Translations under genes and position numbers: made by a program
The notes under the pieces: generated by a model
Seen by the model: the letters and a program-made list of their open reading frames with translations, nothing else
Databases searched by the model: none
What the model was told of the DNA's origin: nothing
Source of the DNA: Kribbella steppae
GTDB taxonomy: Bacteria; Actinomycetota; Actinomycetes; Propionibacteriales; Kribbellaceae
Direction of reading: 5' to 3'
Length of the DNA stretch: 64,000 nucleotides
Assembly: GCF_004342025.1 (NCBI RefSeq)
Contig: NZ_SLWN01000004.1
Span: 124,001 to 188,000, forward strand
Part shown: positions 15,765-23,994 of the stretch, piece after piece
How the letters are laid out: each line of letters begins with the position of its first letter
Numbering within the stretch: position 1 is the stretch's first letter

Positions 15765-18167
15765 ATGCACAGAGGCGAGCCGGCCCGGCCCAACGTCGTA
15801 CAGTCGGTGATTCTGTTCCTGCTGGTCAGTGGTCTCTGCGGCGCACTCGTCGCAGGCCTGGCCCTTCCGTTCGCCGGCCTGGCCGGAGTCACCACCGAGA
15901 AGGCCCACGACACCGTCCAGTACCTTCCGCAGGACCTGAAGACGGAGCCGCTGGCGCAGAAGAGCCAGATCTTCGCGGCCGACGGCTCGCTGATCGCCAC
16001 CCTGTACCAGGAGAACCGGACGCCGGTCACGCTGAAGCAGATCAGCCCGCTGATGCTGAAGGCGATCATCGCGATCGAGGACGACCGGTTCTACGAGCAC
16101 GGAGCGCTGGACGCCAAGGGCACCCTGCGCGCCCTGCTGCGCAACCAGTCGCAGGGTTCGGTCCAGCAAGGCGGCTCGAGTATCACCCAGCAGTACGTGA
16201 AGCTGAGTCTGATCGCCAAGGCACGCACGCCCGAGGAGATCCAGGCCGCCACCGCGGAGACGTACGAGCGCAAGGTCGCCGAGCTGCGGTACGCCATCGC
16301 GGTCGAGAAGCAGTACTCCAAGGACGAGATCCTCAACCGCTACCTGAACCTGGCCTTCTTCGGCGACCGCTCGTACGGTGTCGAGGCCGCATCCATGCAC
16401 TACTTCGGTGTGCACGCGTCGAAGCTCACCCTGCCGCAGGCAGCCCTCCTGGCAGGCCTGGTGAAGAACCCGACCGGCTACAACCCGACGAACAACCCGA
16501 AGCGGGCCAAGGACCGCCGCGACGTGGTACTGCGCCGGATGCAGGAGCTCAACATCATCTCGGCCAAGCAGGCCCGGGACGCGATCCGTACGCCGGTACT
16601 CGACCCGGCCAAGGTCCGCAACGTGCCGAACGGCTGCGCCAACTCGAAGTACCCGTTCTACTGCGACTACATCGTCGCCAAGCTGAAGGAGAACCGCGCC
16701 TTCGGCAAGTCCAAGGAGGATGCCGAGAACTACATCGAGACCGCCGGCCTGATCGTGCGGACGTCACTCGACCCGAAGGTCCAGAAGGCGGCCGAGGCCT
16801 CGATCAAGAAGCACTCCAAGGCGACCGACTCGGCCGTCGCGGCGATCACGATCGTGGAGCCGGGCACCGGTCTGGTGAAGGCGATGGCGCAGAGCCGGCC
16901 GTACGGCAGCAAGAAGGGCCAGACGTCGTACAACTACAACGTCGAGAAGTCCTATCCCGGTGGGTACGGCGGGTTCCAGAACGGCTCGACGATGAAGGCG
17001 TTCACGATCGCGGCCGCGATCCAGAAGGGCGTCCCGATGACGTACCGGATCAACTCGCCGCAGGTCCTCCCGTTGAGCGGCAAGAAGTTCAGTACCTGCA
17101 CCGGTACGACGGACGACCCCGACTACACGCCGAAGAACTCGACCAAGACGATCGCGGACCCGTCGATGCTCGACGCTGCCAAGGCGTCGACGAACACCTA
17201 CTTCCTGCAACTGTCCCAGCAGATCGGCCTCTGCCCGATCGCGACCATCGCGTCGAAGCTCGGCATGTACGACGCCCAGACGATGGATCCACTGGAGCAG
17301 GTCGTCTCGTTCACACTGGGTTCCGCCGGTCTGATCACTCCACTCATGCTCTCCAACGCCTACGCGACCTTCGCCGCGCGCGGGATGTACTGCAAGCCGC
17401 AGGTGATCACCGCGGTCACGACCAGCAAGGGCAAGACGGTCCCGACTCCCGGGCCCAGCTGCAGGCGTGCGCTGTCGCCGACCGTCGCCGACGGCGTCAA
17501 CTACGTGCTGCAGAAGGTGATGGAGCCCGACGGCACCGGTGGCAAGCTGAAGTTCGGCAAGAGCGACCTCGCCGGCAAGACCGGAACGATCGACAGCAAC
17601 AAGGCGGTCTGGTTCGCCGGGTACTCCTCGAAGCTCGCCGCCGCTTCGGTGGTCGCGGATGCCAGCCCGCCGTACGACGATCTGATCGGGCAGACGCTCA
17701 ACGGCAAGAAGATGCGCGACGCGTCCGGTTCCGGCACAGCGGGTCCGATCTGGGAGTCGGCGATGCAGGCCGCGCTTCTGGGGCTGCCCACGAGCCGGTT
17801 CGTGGCGCCGGACGACAAGACCATCCGCGGCAACGTGAAGGACCTGCCGAACCTGAAGGGGCTGCCGCCGGCCGAGGCGATCGCCAAGCTCGCGCAGCTG
17901 GGCTTCAAGGCCCAGGTCGCGCCGGCGCCGGTGGACTCGGACGCCGTGGCGGGCACTGTCGCCTACACCAGCCCACGGCAGGAGGACGGCGCGCCGGAAG
18001 GTGCGATCGTGACGCTGTTCCTGTCCAACGGCAGCAAGGCGATCCCGCCCACACCGCCGCCGACACCGCCCACCGGGCCGATCACCCCGCCGACGATCAA
18101 GCCGCCACCGGGCTTCCCGACCTGTGGGCCCTGGGATCCCAAGTACCCGAACTGCCGGCGCCGCTGA
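15765..18167 (+). CDS. class A penicillin-binding protein (GT51 transglycosylase + transpeptidase) with PASTA domain
   Basis: An 800-residue bifunctional cell-wall synthase. A single N-terminal membrane anchor (about residues 12-35) precedes the GT51 domain with EDDRFYEHGA (from residue 105) and QGGSSITQQYVK (from 135). The transpeptidase carries STMK (catalytic serine 408), STN in KASTNTYFLQ, and KTGT at 605-608. A PASTA domain follows (about 685-750, LKGLPPAEAIAKLAQLGFKAQV), then a proline/threonine-rich tail. It polymerises and cross-links peptidoglycan outside the membrane. Monocistronic by spacing; about 100 bases upstream hold its promoter. Length and order are typical for actinobacterial PonA-type enzymes. 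Confidence 0.95.
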   Translation: MHRGEPARPNVVQSVILFLLVSGLCGALVAGLALPFAGLAGVTTEKAHDTVQYLPQDLKTEPLAQKSQIFAADGSLIATLYQENRTPVTLKQISPLMLKAIIAIEDDRFYEHGALDAKGTLRALLRNQSQGSVQQGGSSITQQYVKLSLIAKARTPEEIQAATAETYERKVAELRYAIAVEKQYSKDEILNRYLNLAFFGDRSYGVEAASMHYFGVHASKLTLPQAALLAGLVKNPTGYNPTNNPKRAKDRRDVVLRRMQELNIISAKQARDAIRTPVLDPAKVRNVPNGCANSKYPFYCDYIVAKLKENRAFGKSKEDAENYIETAGLIVRTSLDPKVQKAAEASIKKHSKATDSAVAAITIVEPGTGLVKAMAQSRPYGSKKGQTSYNYNVEKSYPGGYGGFQNGSTMKAFTIAAAIQKGVPMTYRINSPQVLPLSGKKFSTCTGTTDDPDYTPKNSTKTIADPSMLDAAKASTNTYFLQLSQQIGLCPIATIASKLGMYDAQTMDPLEQVVSFTLGSAGLITPLMLSNAYATFAARGMYCKPQVITAVTTSKGKTVPTPGPSCRRALSPTVADGVNYVLQKVMEPDGTGGKLKFGKSDLAGKTGTIDSNKAVWFAGYSSKLAAASVVADASPPYDDLIGQTLNGKKMRDASGSGTAGPIWESAMQAALLGLPTSRFVAPDDKTIRGNVKDLPNLKGLPPAEAIAKLAQLGFKAQVAPAPVDSDAVAGTVAYTSPRQEDGAPEGAIVTLFLSNGSKAIPPTPPPTPPTGPITPPTIKPPPGFPTCGPWDPKYPNCRRR

Positions 18168-18250
18168 CCGTCTTGTGGATATCCGCGACGGGCAGGATCG
18201 GTGAGTCACTAGGCTGTGGTCAGCAAATGCCTCAGCTGAAAGGGATTCCC

Positions 18251-19495
18251 GTGACCGTCGACGAGCTGCACCGCGCCCGCCAGGACTACGACGCCCTCGT
18301 CGGGCGGGGGCTGAAGCTCGATCTGACCCGGGGCAAGCCGTCACCGCGTCAGCTCGACCTCGCGAACGGGATGCTCGATCAGCAGGGCGCGCCGGTCTCC
18401 GCCGACGGTGTCGACCTGCGCAACTACGGCGGGCTGGAGGGCCTGCCCGAGCTGCGGGCGATCTTCGCCGGCGCGCTGCAGGTGCCGGCCGGCCAGCTGC
18501 TGGCGGCCGGCAACTCCAGCCTGGAGCTCATGCACGACGCGATCGTGTTCGCGTTGCTCAGCGCCGTACCAGGTGCGGAGCGACGCTGGGTCGACGAGCC
18601 GGAGATCACGTTCCTCTGCCCGGTGCCCGGGTACGACCGGCACTTCGCGGTCTGCGAGCGGTTCGGCATCAAGATGGTCCCGGTGCCGATGACGCCGACC
18701 GGTCCGGACATGGACGTCGTCGAGCGGCTGGCCGCTGCAGACCCACAGGTGAAGGGCATCTGGTGTGTGCCCAAGTACAGCAACCCCGACGGCACGGTCT
18801 ACTCGGACGAGACCGTACGGCGTTTGGCCGCGATGGAGACCGCGGCGCCGGACTTCCGGATCTTCTGGGACAACGCGTACGCCGTCCATCACCTGACCGA
18901 CACCGAGACCGAGATCGCCGACGTACTGGCCTTGTGCGCGGAGCACGGTCATCCGGATCGGGCCTTCGTGTTCGGGTCCAGCTCGAAGATCACCTTCGCC
19001 GGCAGCGGTGTCGCGTTCTTCGGCTCCTCCCCCGCCAACATCGCGTGGTGGTTGAGCCACACCTCGAAGCGCAGCATCGGCCCGGACAAGATCAACCAGC
19101 TCCGGCACGTCCGCTTCCTCCGCGACGCTGACGGCCTGCGGCAGCACATGCGCAACCTGGCGGAGTTGATCCGGCCCAAGTTCGAGGCGGTCGACAAGAT
19201 CCTCACCGCCGAGCTCGGCGGCACCGGCCTGGCCTCCTGGACCAGCCCGGCCGGCGGCTACTTCATCTCCCTGCAGGTGCCGGAAGGCTGTGCCCGCGCG
19301 GTCGTCGCCAAGGCGAAGGACGCCGGCATCGCCCTCACCCCGGCCGGCGCCAGCCACCCGTACGGCGACGACCCCGACGACCGCACGATCCGCATCGCCC
19401 CCACCTACCCCGAGCTCCCCGAGGTCGAGGCCGCCATCGCCGGCCTCACCACCTGCATCCGCCTCGTCGGCGCGGAGAACCAGGCGGCTACCTGA
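18251..19495 (+). CDS. aminotransferase class I/II (Ic-type aspartate aminotransferase group)
   Basis: A 414-residue PLP-dependent fold-type I aminotransferase. Visible are the RGKPSP start region, NYGGLEGLPELR, CPVPGYDRHF, the cofactor-contacting PKYSNPDG and WDNAYAVHHL, and the PLP lysine in FGSSSKITFAGSG. This sequence style matches the bacterial 'Ic' aspartate aminotransferases rather than AspC. Reaction: probably oxaloacetate/aspartate with 2-oxoglutarate/glutamate. GTG 18251 is chosen for GAAAGGGA upstream; ATG 18227 is the alternative. It follows the PBP by about 80 bases and has its own ribosome site. Confidence 0.88.
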   Translation: MTVDELHRARQDYDALVGRGLKLDLTRGKPSPRQLDLANGMLDQQGAPVSADGVDLRNYGGLEGLPELRAIFAGALQVPAGQLLAAGNSSLELMHDAIVFALLSAVPGAERRWVDEPEITFLCPVPGYDRHFAVCERFGIKMVPVPMTPTGPDMDVVERLAAADPQVKGIWCVPKYSNPDGTVYSDETVRRLAAMETAAPDFRIFWDNAYAVHHLTDTETEIADVLALCAEHGHPDRAFVFGSSSKITFAGSGVAFFGSSPANIAWWLSHTSKRSIGPDKINQLRHVRFLRDADGLRQHMRNLAELIRPKFEAVDKILTAELGGTGLASWTSPAGGYFISLQVPEGCARAVVAKAKDAGIALTPAGASHPYGDDPDDRTIRIAPTYPELPEVEAAIAGLTTCIRLVGAENQAAT

Positions 19496-19518
19496 GCCAT
19501 CCCGCCGGGCAAGCTCAG
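19492..19518. terminator. possible bidirectional terminator hairpin
   Basis: CTGAGC at 19492-19497 pairs with GCTCAG at 19513-19518, spanning the stop region of the aminotransferase and the end of the convergent dioxygenase. The 6-bp stem has a 15-base loop and no T-tract, so support is modest. Confidence 0.35.
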
Positions 19519-20282
19519 CCTGTGCCGGTGACGTCGAGGATGAAGCGTTGGGCGGGACTCAGCCGCTTGTACGTCTCGACCCGGAGGTAGGCCTGCTGGT
19601 CGAGCTGCTGTGGCAGGTGGCGCAGTGCGAAGTAGGAGTGCATCGCCCGGCGCGGCTTGTCGGTGCGGTTCTGGGTGCCGCCATGCCACAGGTGGCTGTT
19701 GAACACCACAACCGTTCCGGCCCTGCCGGTCAGCTGGATCTGGTCCGGGTGCTCGTCTCCCGGGTTGGCCATCTCGTCGCCGGGCATGGTTCCGCGCCGG
19801 TGCGACCCGGGCACGACGCGCGTGGCGCCGTTCTCCGGTGTGAAGTCGTCGAGCAGCCAGATCGAGTTGCACACCTCGTACGCGCCGGGCTCGACCGGGT
19901 GGCCGAAGTCGGCGTGCAGGCCCTGGTGTCCTTGACCTGGACGTGCCGCGCGGCTGTTCAGGGACGACAACTTGAACTCGCCGAGCACATGCTTCATCGC
20001 GGCCAGGACACGTGGGTGGCAGAAGCACACCTCGAACTTCGGGTCCTTGTTGACCAGGTCCGCGAGCCGGTCGGTGCCGTTCTCCTGATGCACTTCCAGG
20101 CCCGCCCGGTCGCCCTCGGCGGCGGTGAGCTCGGCCATCCGCTTGTTGAGGCCGGACACCTCCTCCGGCGTGAGAATTCCCTCCAGCGGGAGGAATCCGT
20201 CGCGGTCGAGCTGGTCCTTCTCGCGTTGCGTGAGCACGTTGTCGGTCACGCCGAGGTCGCGAAGTGCGGTCGCCATATCCAT
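19515..20282 (-). CDS. phytanoyl-CoA dioxygenase (PhyH) family protein
   Basis: A 255-residue Fe(II)/2-oxoglutarate-dependent oxygenase of the PhyH family. The iron site is readable: HADFGH (HxD), the distal histidine in SHLWHGGTQNR, and a downstream arginine for 2-oxoglutarate (KPRRAMHSY). N-terminal DRDGFLPLEGILTPEEV is typical of the family. I use the ATG at 20282 with GGAG 9 bases upstream; an ATG two codons in is possible. Such enzymes hydroxylate small molecules; the substrate here is unknown. It is divergent from an AraC regulator with an 18-base palindrome between them, so AraC probably controls it. Confidence 0.88.
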   Translation of the reverse strand: MDMATALRDLGVTDNVLTQREKDQLDRDGFLPLEGILTPEEVSGLNKRMAELTAAEGDRAGLEVHQENGTDRLADLVNKDPKFEVCFCHPRVLAAMKHVLGEFKLSSLNSRAARPGQGHQGLHADFGHPVEPGAYEVCNSIWLLDDFTPENGATRVVPGSHRRGTMPGDEMANPGDEHPDQIQLTGRAGTVVVFNSHLWHGGTQNRTDKPRRAMHSYFALRHLPQQLDQQAYLRVETYKRLSPAQRFILDVTGTG

Positions 20283-20309
20283 ATCGAGTACTCCTTCACA
20301 GGTGCACGA

Positions 20310-20327
20310 ATCGATGCCAGCATCGAT
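20310..20327. promoter_or_regulatory. 18-base palindrome between PhyH and AraC genes
   Basis: ATCGATGC-CA-GCATCGAT is a perfect inverted repeat with 8-base arms, 28 bases before the PhyH start and about 40 before the AraC start. Its position between divergent genes suggests an operator or activator site for the adjacent AraC-type protein. Confidence 0.6.
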
Positions 20328-20367
20328 GCGACGTGCCCGAGAAACAATGCAGAAGGCAACCGCGCTT

Positions 20368-21114
20368 ATGCACAAATCGCTTCGGCTGCTCGGCGCCGGC
20401 GTACACACCGCCGGGCCGGGCAAGGACTATCCGTCGCACGCGCACACCTCGTGGGAGCTGGTCTACTACGTGCGCGGGCGGATCACCTGCCCCGTCGGCG
20501 AGGAGACGTACGCCGCCACGCCGGGGACCGTACTGCTCACCCCGCCGCGGACGTGGCACGCCGAGCTCAGCCGCACCGGCTACGTCAACCGCTTCTTGCA
20601 GGTCGACGCCGCTGCCGGCTGGCCGTGGCCACGCGTCTGCTTCGACGACGGCGAGCGCAGCCTCGGCCGGGTCTTCGACGCACTCGTCCGCGAGAGCACG
20701 CAACCCGGCGACGACAGCGACCGGCTGTGCTCTTTGCTGCTCGGCGAGCTCGACCTGCTGCTGCGCCGCGCCGCAGCGGCGGCGCCGGTGACCGCGGCGG
20801 ATCAATTGGTCGCGCAGGCAGAGCGGATCTTCGAGGAACGCTTCGCCTCGGGCATCCGGATCGGCTCGGTCGCCGCCGAGCTCGGCATCTCGCCGTCCGG
20901 GCTGCGGGCGTCCTTCGCGCGGCTGCGCGGCACGAGCCCGCGCGCGGCGCTGCAGAACGTCCGGTTGCGGCACGCGCTGGGCCACATCCGCAACTCCACG
21001 TTGACGCTGCAGGCGATCGCGGAGCTGACCGGCTACGACTCGGTCAGCCACCTCAGCCGCCACGTCAAGGCCGCGACCGGTTCGGCGCCGGGCGCGTTGC
21101 GTACCGCGGAATGA
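20368..21114 (+). CDS. AraC family transcriptional regulator
   Basis: About 248 residues. The N-terminal half is a cupin-like ligand-binding domain (PSHAHTSWELVYYVRGRITCPVGEETYAATPGTVLLTPPRTWHAEL). The C-terminal 100 residues hold the two AraC helix-turn-helix units (RIGSVAAELGISPSGLRASFARLRGTSPRAALQNVRLRHALGHI and LTLQAIAELTGYDSVSHLSRHVKAATGSAPGALR). The start is uncertain: ATG 20368 has AGAAGG upstream, ATG 20347 lies closer to the palindrome. It is divergent from the PhyH dioxygenase, which it likely activates in response to that enzyme's substrate. Confidence 0.88.
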   Translation: MHKSLRLLGAGVHTAGPGKDYPSHAHTSWELVYYVRGRITCPVGEETYAATPGTVLLTPPRTWHAELSRTGYVNRFLQVDAAAGWPWPRVCFDDGERSLGRVFDALVRESTQPGDDSDRLCSLLLGELDLLLRRAAAAAPVTAADQLVAQAERIFEERFASGIRIGSVAAELGISPSGLRASFARLRGTSPRAALQNVRLRHALGHIRNSTLTLQAIAELTGYDSVSHLSRHVKAATGSAPGALRTAE

Positions 21115-21179
21115 GAGGCCGTGTTACTTCCCAAGGTTGGCGCCGTGGACTGTTTGGCCGGGTGGCTACCGCGAGGCGG

Positions 21180-21692
21180 TCAGGCGGTTGGGATCTCGAA
21201 GAGCAGGCAGGTCGAGGTGGCGTGCGCCAGCAGGGTGCCGTGTTCGTCGAAGAGGCGGGATTCGGCCGCGGCAGTGCGGCGGCCCCGGCTGATGATGGCG
21301 CCTTCACAGCGGAGTAGCCCGGAGGCGACCGTGACTGGCTTGAGGAAGCGTGTCATCAGGTCGAGTGAGGTGTAGCCGACGCCGGCCGGGAGCGTCGAGT
21401 GCACGGTACAGCCGGCCGCGGTGTCGAGCAGGGTCGCGATGACTCCGCCGTGCACCGTGCCGAGCGGGTTGTAGTGGAACTCCTCCGCCGGCATGAAGAC
21501 CGTGACCTTGCCCTCCTCGACCTCGATCCCGGTCCCACCGACCAGTTGCAGGATCGGCGGCGCCGGGATCTTCCCGTCCCGCATCGCCTGCAACATCTCC
21601 AGCCCGGAGATCGCGCCGAGCGACGCCGCCGTCTGCGCCGGGTCGGACCAGGAGAAGGTACGGCTGCGGGTCGCCTGCTGGGTCTCAGTCAT
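21180..21692 (-). CDS. PaaI family thioesterase (hotdog fold)
   Basis: A 170-residue hotdog-fold acyl-CoA thioesterase. The family signature is HYNPLGTVHGGVIATLLDTAAGCTVHSTL (HGG followed by the active-site acidic residue), with YTSLDLMTRFLKPV and GRRTAAAESRLFDEHGTLLAHATSTCLLF completing the domain. Length is normal plus a 30-residue N-terminal segment. It is divergent from the HxlR regulator with 57 bases between, containing a GGTCT-N7-AGACC inverted repeat, so control by HxlR is likely. It would hydrolyse a small acyl- or aryl-CoA in the cytoplasm. Confidence 0.9.
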   Translation of the reverse strand: MTETQQATRSRTFSWSDPAQTAASLGAISGLEMLQAMRDGKIPAPPILQLVGGTGIEVEEGKVTVFMPAEEFHYNPLGTVHGGVIATLLDTAAGCTVHSTLPAGVGYTSLDLMTRFLKPVTVASGLLRCEGAIISRGRRTAAAESRLFDEHGTLLAHATSTCLLFEIPTA

Positions 21693-21718
21693 GGACCGAG
21701 CCTCACATCACCCACCTG

Positions 21719-21735
21719 GGTCTGTCAACGAGACC
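21719..21735. promoter_or_regulatory. inverted repeat between thioesterase and HxlR genes
   Basis: GGTCT-GTCAACG-AGACC, 5-base arms with a 7-base spacer, centred in the 57-base divergent intergenic region. It is a candidate HxlR operator controlling both genes. Confidence 0.45.
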
Positions 21736-21749
21736 TAGCACTCACTACG

Positions 21750-22259
21750 ATGGCCGGTATGACGGTGTCGAATGCCACGACGTACGACGCTTTGGACTGG
21801 TCGGTGGACAACTGCCCGATCGGCCGGGCGATGGAGATCCTCGGCGAGCGGTGGACCGTGGTGGTGCTGCGCGAGGTGTTCAACGGCATCCGCCGGTTCG
21901 ACGACCTGCGGATCCGGACCGATATCCCCCGGCAGGTGCTGTCCAACCGGCTCAGCAAACTCGTCGACCACGGCATCCTCCGCCGGGTACCGTACCGCGA
22001 GCCCGGCGCACGGCAACGCGACGAGTACCGGCTGACCGAGAAGGGTTTCGACCTTTACCCGCTGCTCATCGCGATCCGGGACTGGGGTGACAAGTACCTC
22101 GTCGGCGAGGAAGGCTCACCGCTCACCATCACCCATCGCGACTGCGGTGCAGTCGTCCACACCGAGATCCACTGCGAGTCCGGCCACAGCATCGAGTCAC
22201 CGCGCGACGCCGTACCGCGACCAGGTCCCGGCGCTCGCCTGCGGCGTTCAAACGTATGA
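21750..22259 (+). CDS. HxlR family transcriptional regulator
   Basis: About 169 residues. The HxlR winged-helix signature is clear: CPIGRAMEILGERWTVVVLREVFNGIRRFDDLRIRTDIPRQVLSNRLSKLVDHGILRRVPY, followed by EYRLTEKGFDLYPLLIAIRDWGDKY. A 50-residue tail (THRDCGAVVHTEIHCESGH) has C...H...C...H spacing and may bind metal. Starts at ATG 21750 or 21759; neither has a strong ribosome site, so the mRNA may be leaderless. It is divergent from the PaaI thioesterase. Confidence 0.9.
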   Translation: MAGMTVSNATTYDALDWSVDNCPIGRAMEILGERWTVVVLREVFNGIRRFDDLRIRTDIPRQVLSNRLSKLVDHGILRRVPYREPGARQRDEYRLTEKGFDLYPLLIAIRDWGDKYLVGEEGSPLTITHRDCGAVVHTEIHCESGHSIESPRDAVPRPGPGARLRRSNV

Positions 22260-22353
22260 AATGAAGGGCTTTCGGGCCCCCTGCCACACTTCGCGCACGG
22301 TCTTCGGTAGGCTGCATCGCCGACGGACAACCTCTCGGGGACTAGGAGGTTGC

Positions 22354-23004
22354 GTGAGGCAGTTCAACACGCCGCCCGGCTGGCCTGACCCGCCGAATGC
22401 CAGGTGGCGGCCGCCCAAAAGCTGGGGGCCGGCTGAGTCATGGCCGCCTGCGCCGGACGGTTGGCGATTCTGGGTCGACGAGGACGGGCGACCGGTCCGT
22501 GGACCGATCGGCCGGTACGGCGGTCCGAGCATCGTCAAGCTCGGTGCGGCCGCGGCCGTCGTACTCGCGCTGATCGGTTTGGTGCTGTTCAACCCGTTCA
22601 CCGGAGGCGACGACTCGGCGACCACCGCAGCTACGACGACGACCGAGACGACGCCGGCAGAAGGTGCGCCGACCGCACCCGAGACCGAGGCTCCGACACC
22701 GGCCGGCGCGACCGCTGCGCCGACAAGCACGCCGACGCAGGAGCCGACCGGCGAGCCGACGCAGACACCCAGCACGACGCCGACCGCGCCGCAGACCGAA
22801 CAGCCGTCGACGCCCAAGTCGACCTCCCCGAGGCCGACCGAGCCCGCCAGCGCACCGGCCACCACCAGCACGGCGGTCGTGTACCACACCTGCGCCGAGG
22901 TCCGCGCCGCCGGGAAGGCGCCCCTGCACCGCGGCGACCCGGGCTACTCCGCCGAGCTCGACAACAACGGCGACGGGACGGCCTGCGAGCGCGGCAACTC
23001 CTGA
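22354..23004 (+). CDS. membrane-anchored protein with Thr/Pro-rich linker and C-terminal Excalibur calcium-binding domain
   Basis: A 216-residue protein. The N-terminus (PPGWPDPPNARWRPPKSWGP...GWRFWVDEDGRPV) is a cytoplasmic, tryptophan/proline-rich region. One membrane segment follows (IVKLGAAAAVVLALIGLVLF), then about 90 residues almost only of T, P, A, E and S. The C-terminal Excalibur domain reads TCAEVRAAGKAPLHRGDPGYSAELDNNGDGTACE, with the DxDGxxCE-type calcium loop. The GTG start has AGGAGG 5 bases upstream. The external domain likely binds calcium at the cell wall. Its last 61 bases overlap the convergent membrane-protein gene. Confidence 0.85.
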   Translation: MRQFNTPPGWPDPPNARWRPPKSWGPAESWPPAPDGWRFWVDEDGRPVRGPIGRYGGPSIVKLGAAAAVVLALIGLVLFNPFTGGDDSATTAATTTTETTPAEGAPTAPETEAPTPAGATAAPTSTPTQEPTGEPTQTPSTTPTAPQTEQPSTPKSTSPRPTEPASAPATTSTAVVYHTCAEVRAAGKAPLHRGDPGYSAELDNNGDGTACERGNS

Positions 23005-23834
23005 CCGCCCTCGCGCAGTCCCTCGTTCCACAACTCCTGGGTCTGGAAGATCCAGAAGATCGCGAACAGGGTGATCAGCGCGCCCTCGACCCACAGCACC
23101 GCGTGCGCCCAGCCGAACATCGCCTTCCAGGCCAGCAGGACCACCGGTACGACGACCATCCCGAGCGCGATCACCGAGTACCGATTGGCAGGCACGCGCC
23201 GCGCGTCCTTGCGGCGGAACTGCTTGGCGTTCAGCAGCACCACCGCGATGATGCAGACGAACATGACGACGGCCGCCGCGTAGTGCGCGTTGTCGATGAA
23301 TCCGTCCCGGTCCACGAAGAACCAGGCGATGCCACCGCCGAAGATCGCCAGCGCGACCGCGAAGCCGAGCAGGTACATCGGATTCCGGTCCGCCCGCGAG
23401 AGCCGGGCCCGGAGCACGAACACCGCCGTTACCAGCAGACACGGTGCGCCGACGACGAAGAGGGCCAGCATGTTGTTGGCGATGTTCGCGTCCGTGTCGC
23501 CCAGCACCACCGGCACCGATCGGCAGGAACCCTGCCCGGGTGTCGGCACGAGCGCGACGGCGGGCGCGAGGATGCCGGCCACGTTGAGCAGGATGTCCTC
23601 CCGCTCGGTGTTGCCCTTCAGCACCACCATGCAGAGGCCGATGGCGATCAACGCGCCGACGAAGATCGCCTGGACCGGGGTGTAGTAGTAGGCGCTGATC
23701 GAGGTCTGCAGACAGTGCGGATCCGTCTTCGACCATTCGATCACCAGCGACGCCCCGAGCAGCACGACCATGGCGACCATGGCCATCCGCAGATAGCGGT
23801 ACGTCTTGATGGAATAACCAGCAGGCTCAGCCAT
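22944..23834 (-). CDS. polytopic membrane protein of unknown function
   Basis: About 296 residues with seven or so hydrophobic segments (MAMVAMVVLLGASLVIEW, AIFVGALIAIGLCMVVL, NNMLALFVVGAPCLLVTAVFVL, YLLGFAVALAIFGGGIAWFF, AAVVMFVCIIAVVLL, VIALGMVVVPVVLLAW, VEGALITLFAIFWIF). The signature SISAYYYTPVQAIFVGALIAIGLCMVVLKGNTEREDILLNVAG recurs in a family of uncharacterised actinobacterial membrane proteins. ATG 23834 has GAGGGGG upstream. A cysteine pair lies in the predicted external loops (DPHC, GSCRS). No function inferred. Confidence 0.8.
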   Translation of the reverse strand: MAEPAGYSIKTYRYLRMAMVAMVVLLGASLVIEWSKTDPHCLQTSISAYYYTPVQAIFVGALIAIGLCMVVLKGNTEREDILLNVAGILAPAVALVPTPGQGSCRSVPVVLGDTDANIANNMLALFVVGAPCLLVTAVFVLRARLSRADRNPMYLLGFAVALAIFGGGIAWFFVDRDGFIDNAHYAAAVVMFVCIIAVVLLNAKQFRRKDARRVPANRYSVIALGMVVVPVVLLAWKAMFGWAHAVLWVEGALITLFAIFWIFQTQELWNEGLREGGQELPRSQAVPSPLLSSSAE

Positions 23835-23886
23835 GTCGGCCCCCTCGAGCACGCTCTCCCCTACATCTCGAAGTATGCGCCGGAGT

Positions 23887-23915
23887 GGGCCGCACGGCAG
23901 CTGCACGTGCGGCCC
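23887..23915 (-). terminator. hairpin downstream of aldehyde dehydrogenase
   Basis: GGGCCGCAC at 23887-23895 pairs perfectly with GTGCGGCCC at 23907-23915, with an 11-base loop that itself contains GCAGCTGC. It lies about 80 bases past the minus-strand aldehyde dehydrogenase stop and just before the membrane protein start. A GC-rich hairpin without T-tract is typical of actinobacteria. Confidence 0.6.
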
Positions 23916-23994
23916 GACTCGTGTCGGATCAGCCGGCCTGCGCCGTGGTGTAGACGTTTTGGGCGTCGGTGCCGAAGTACGGGCTCAAAACCCT

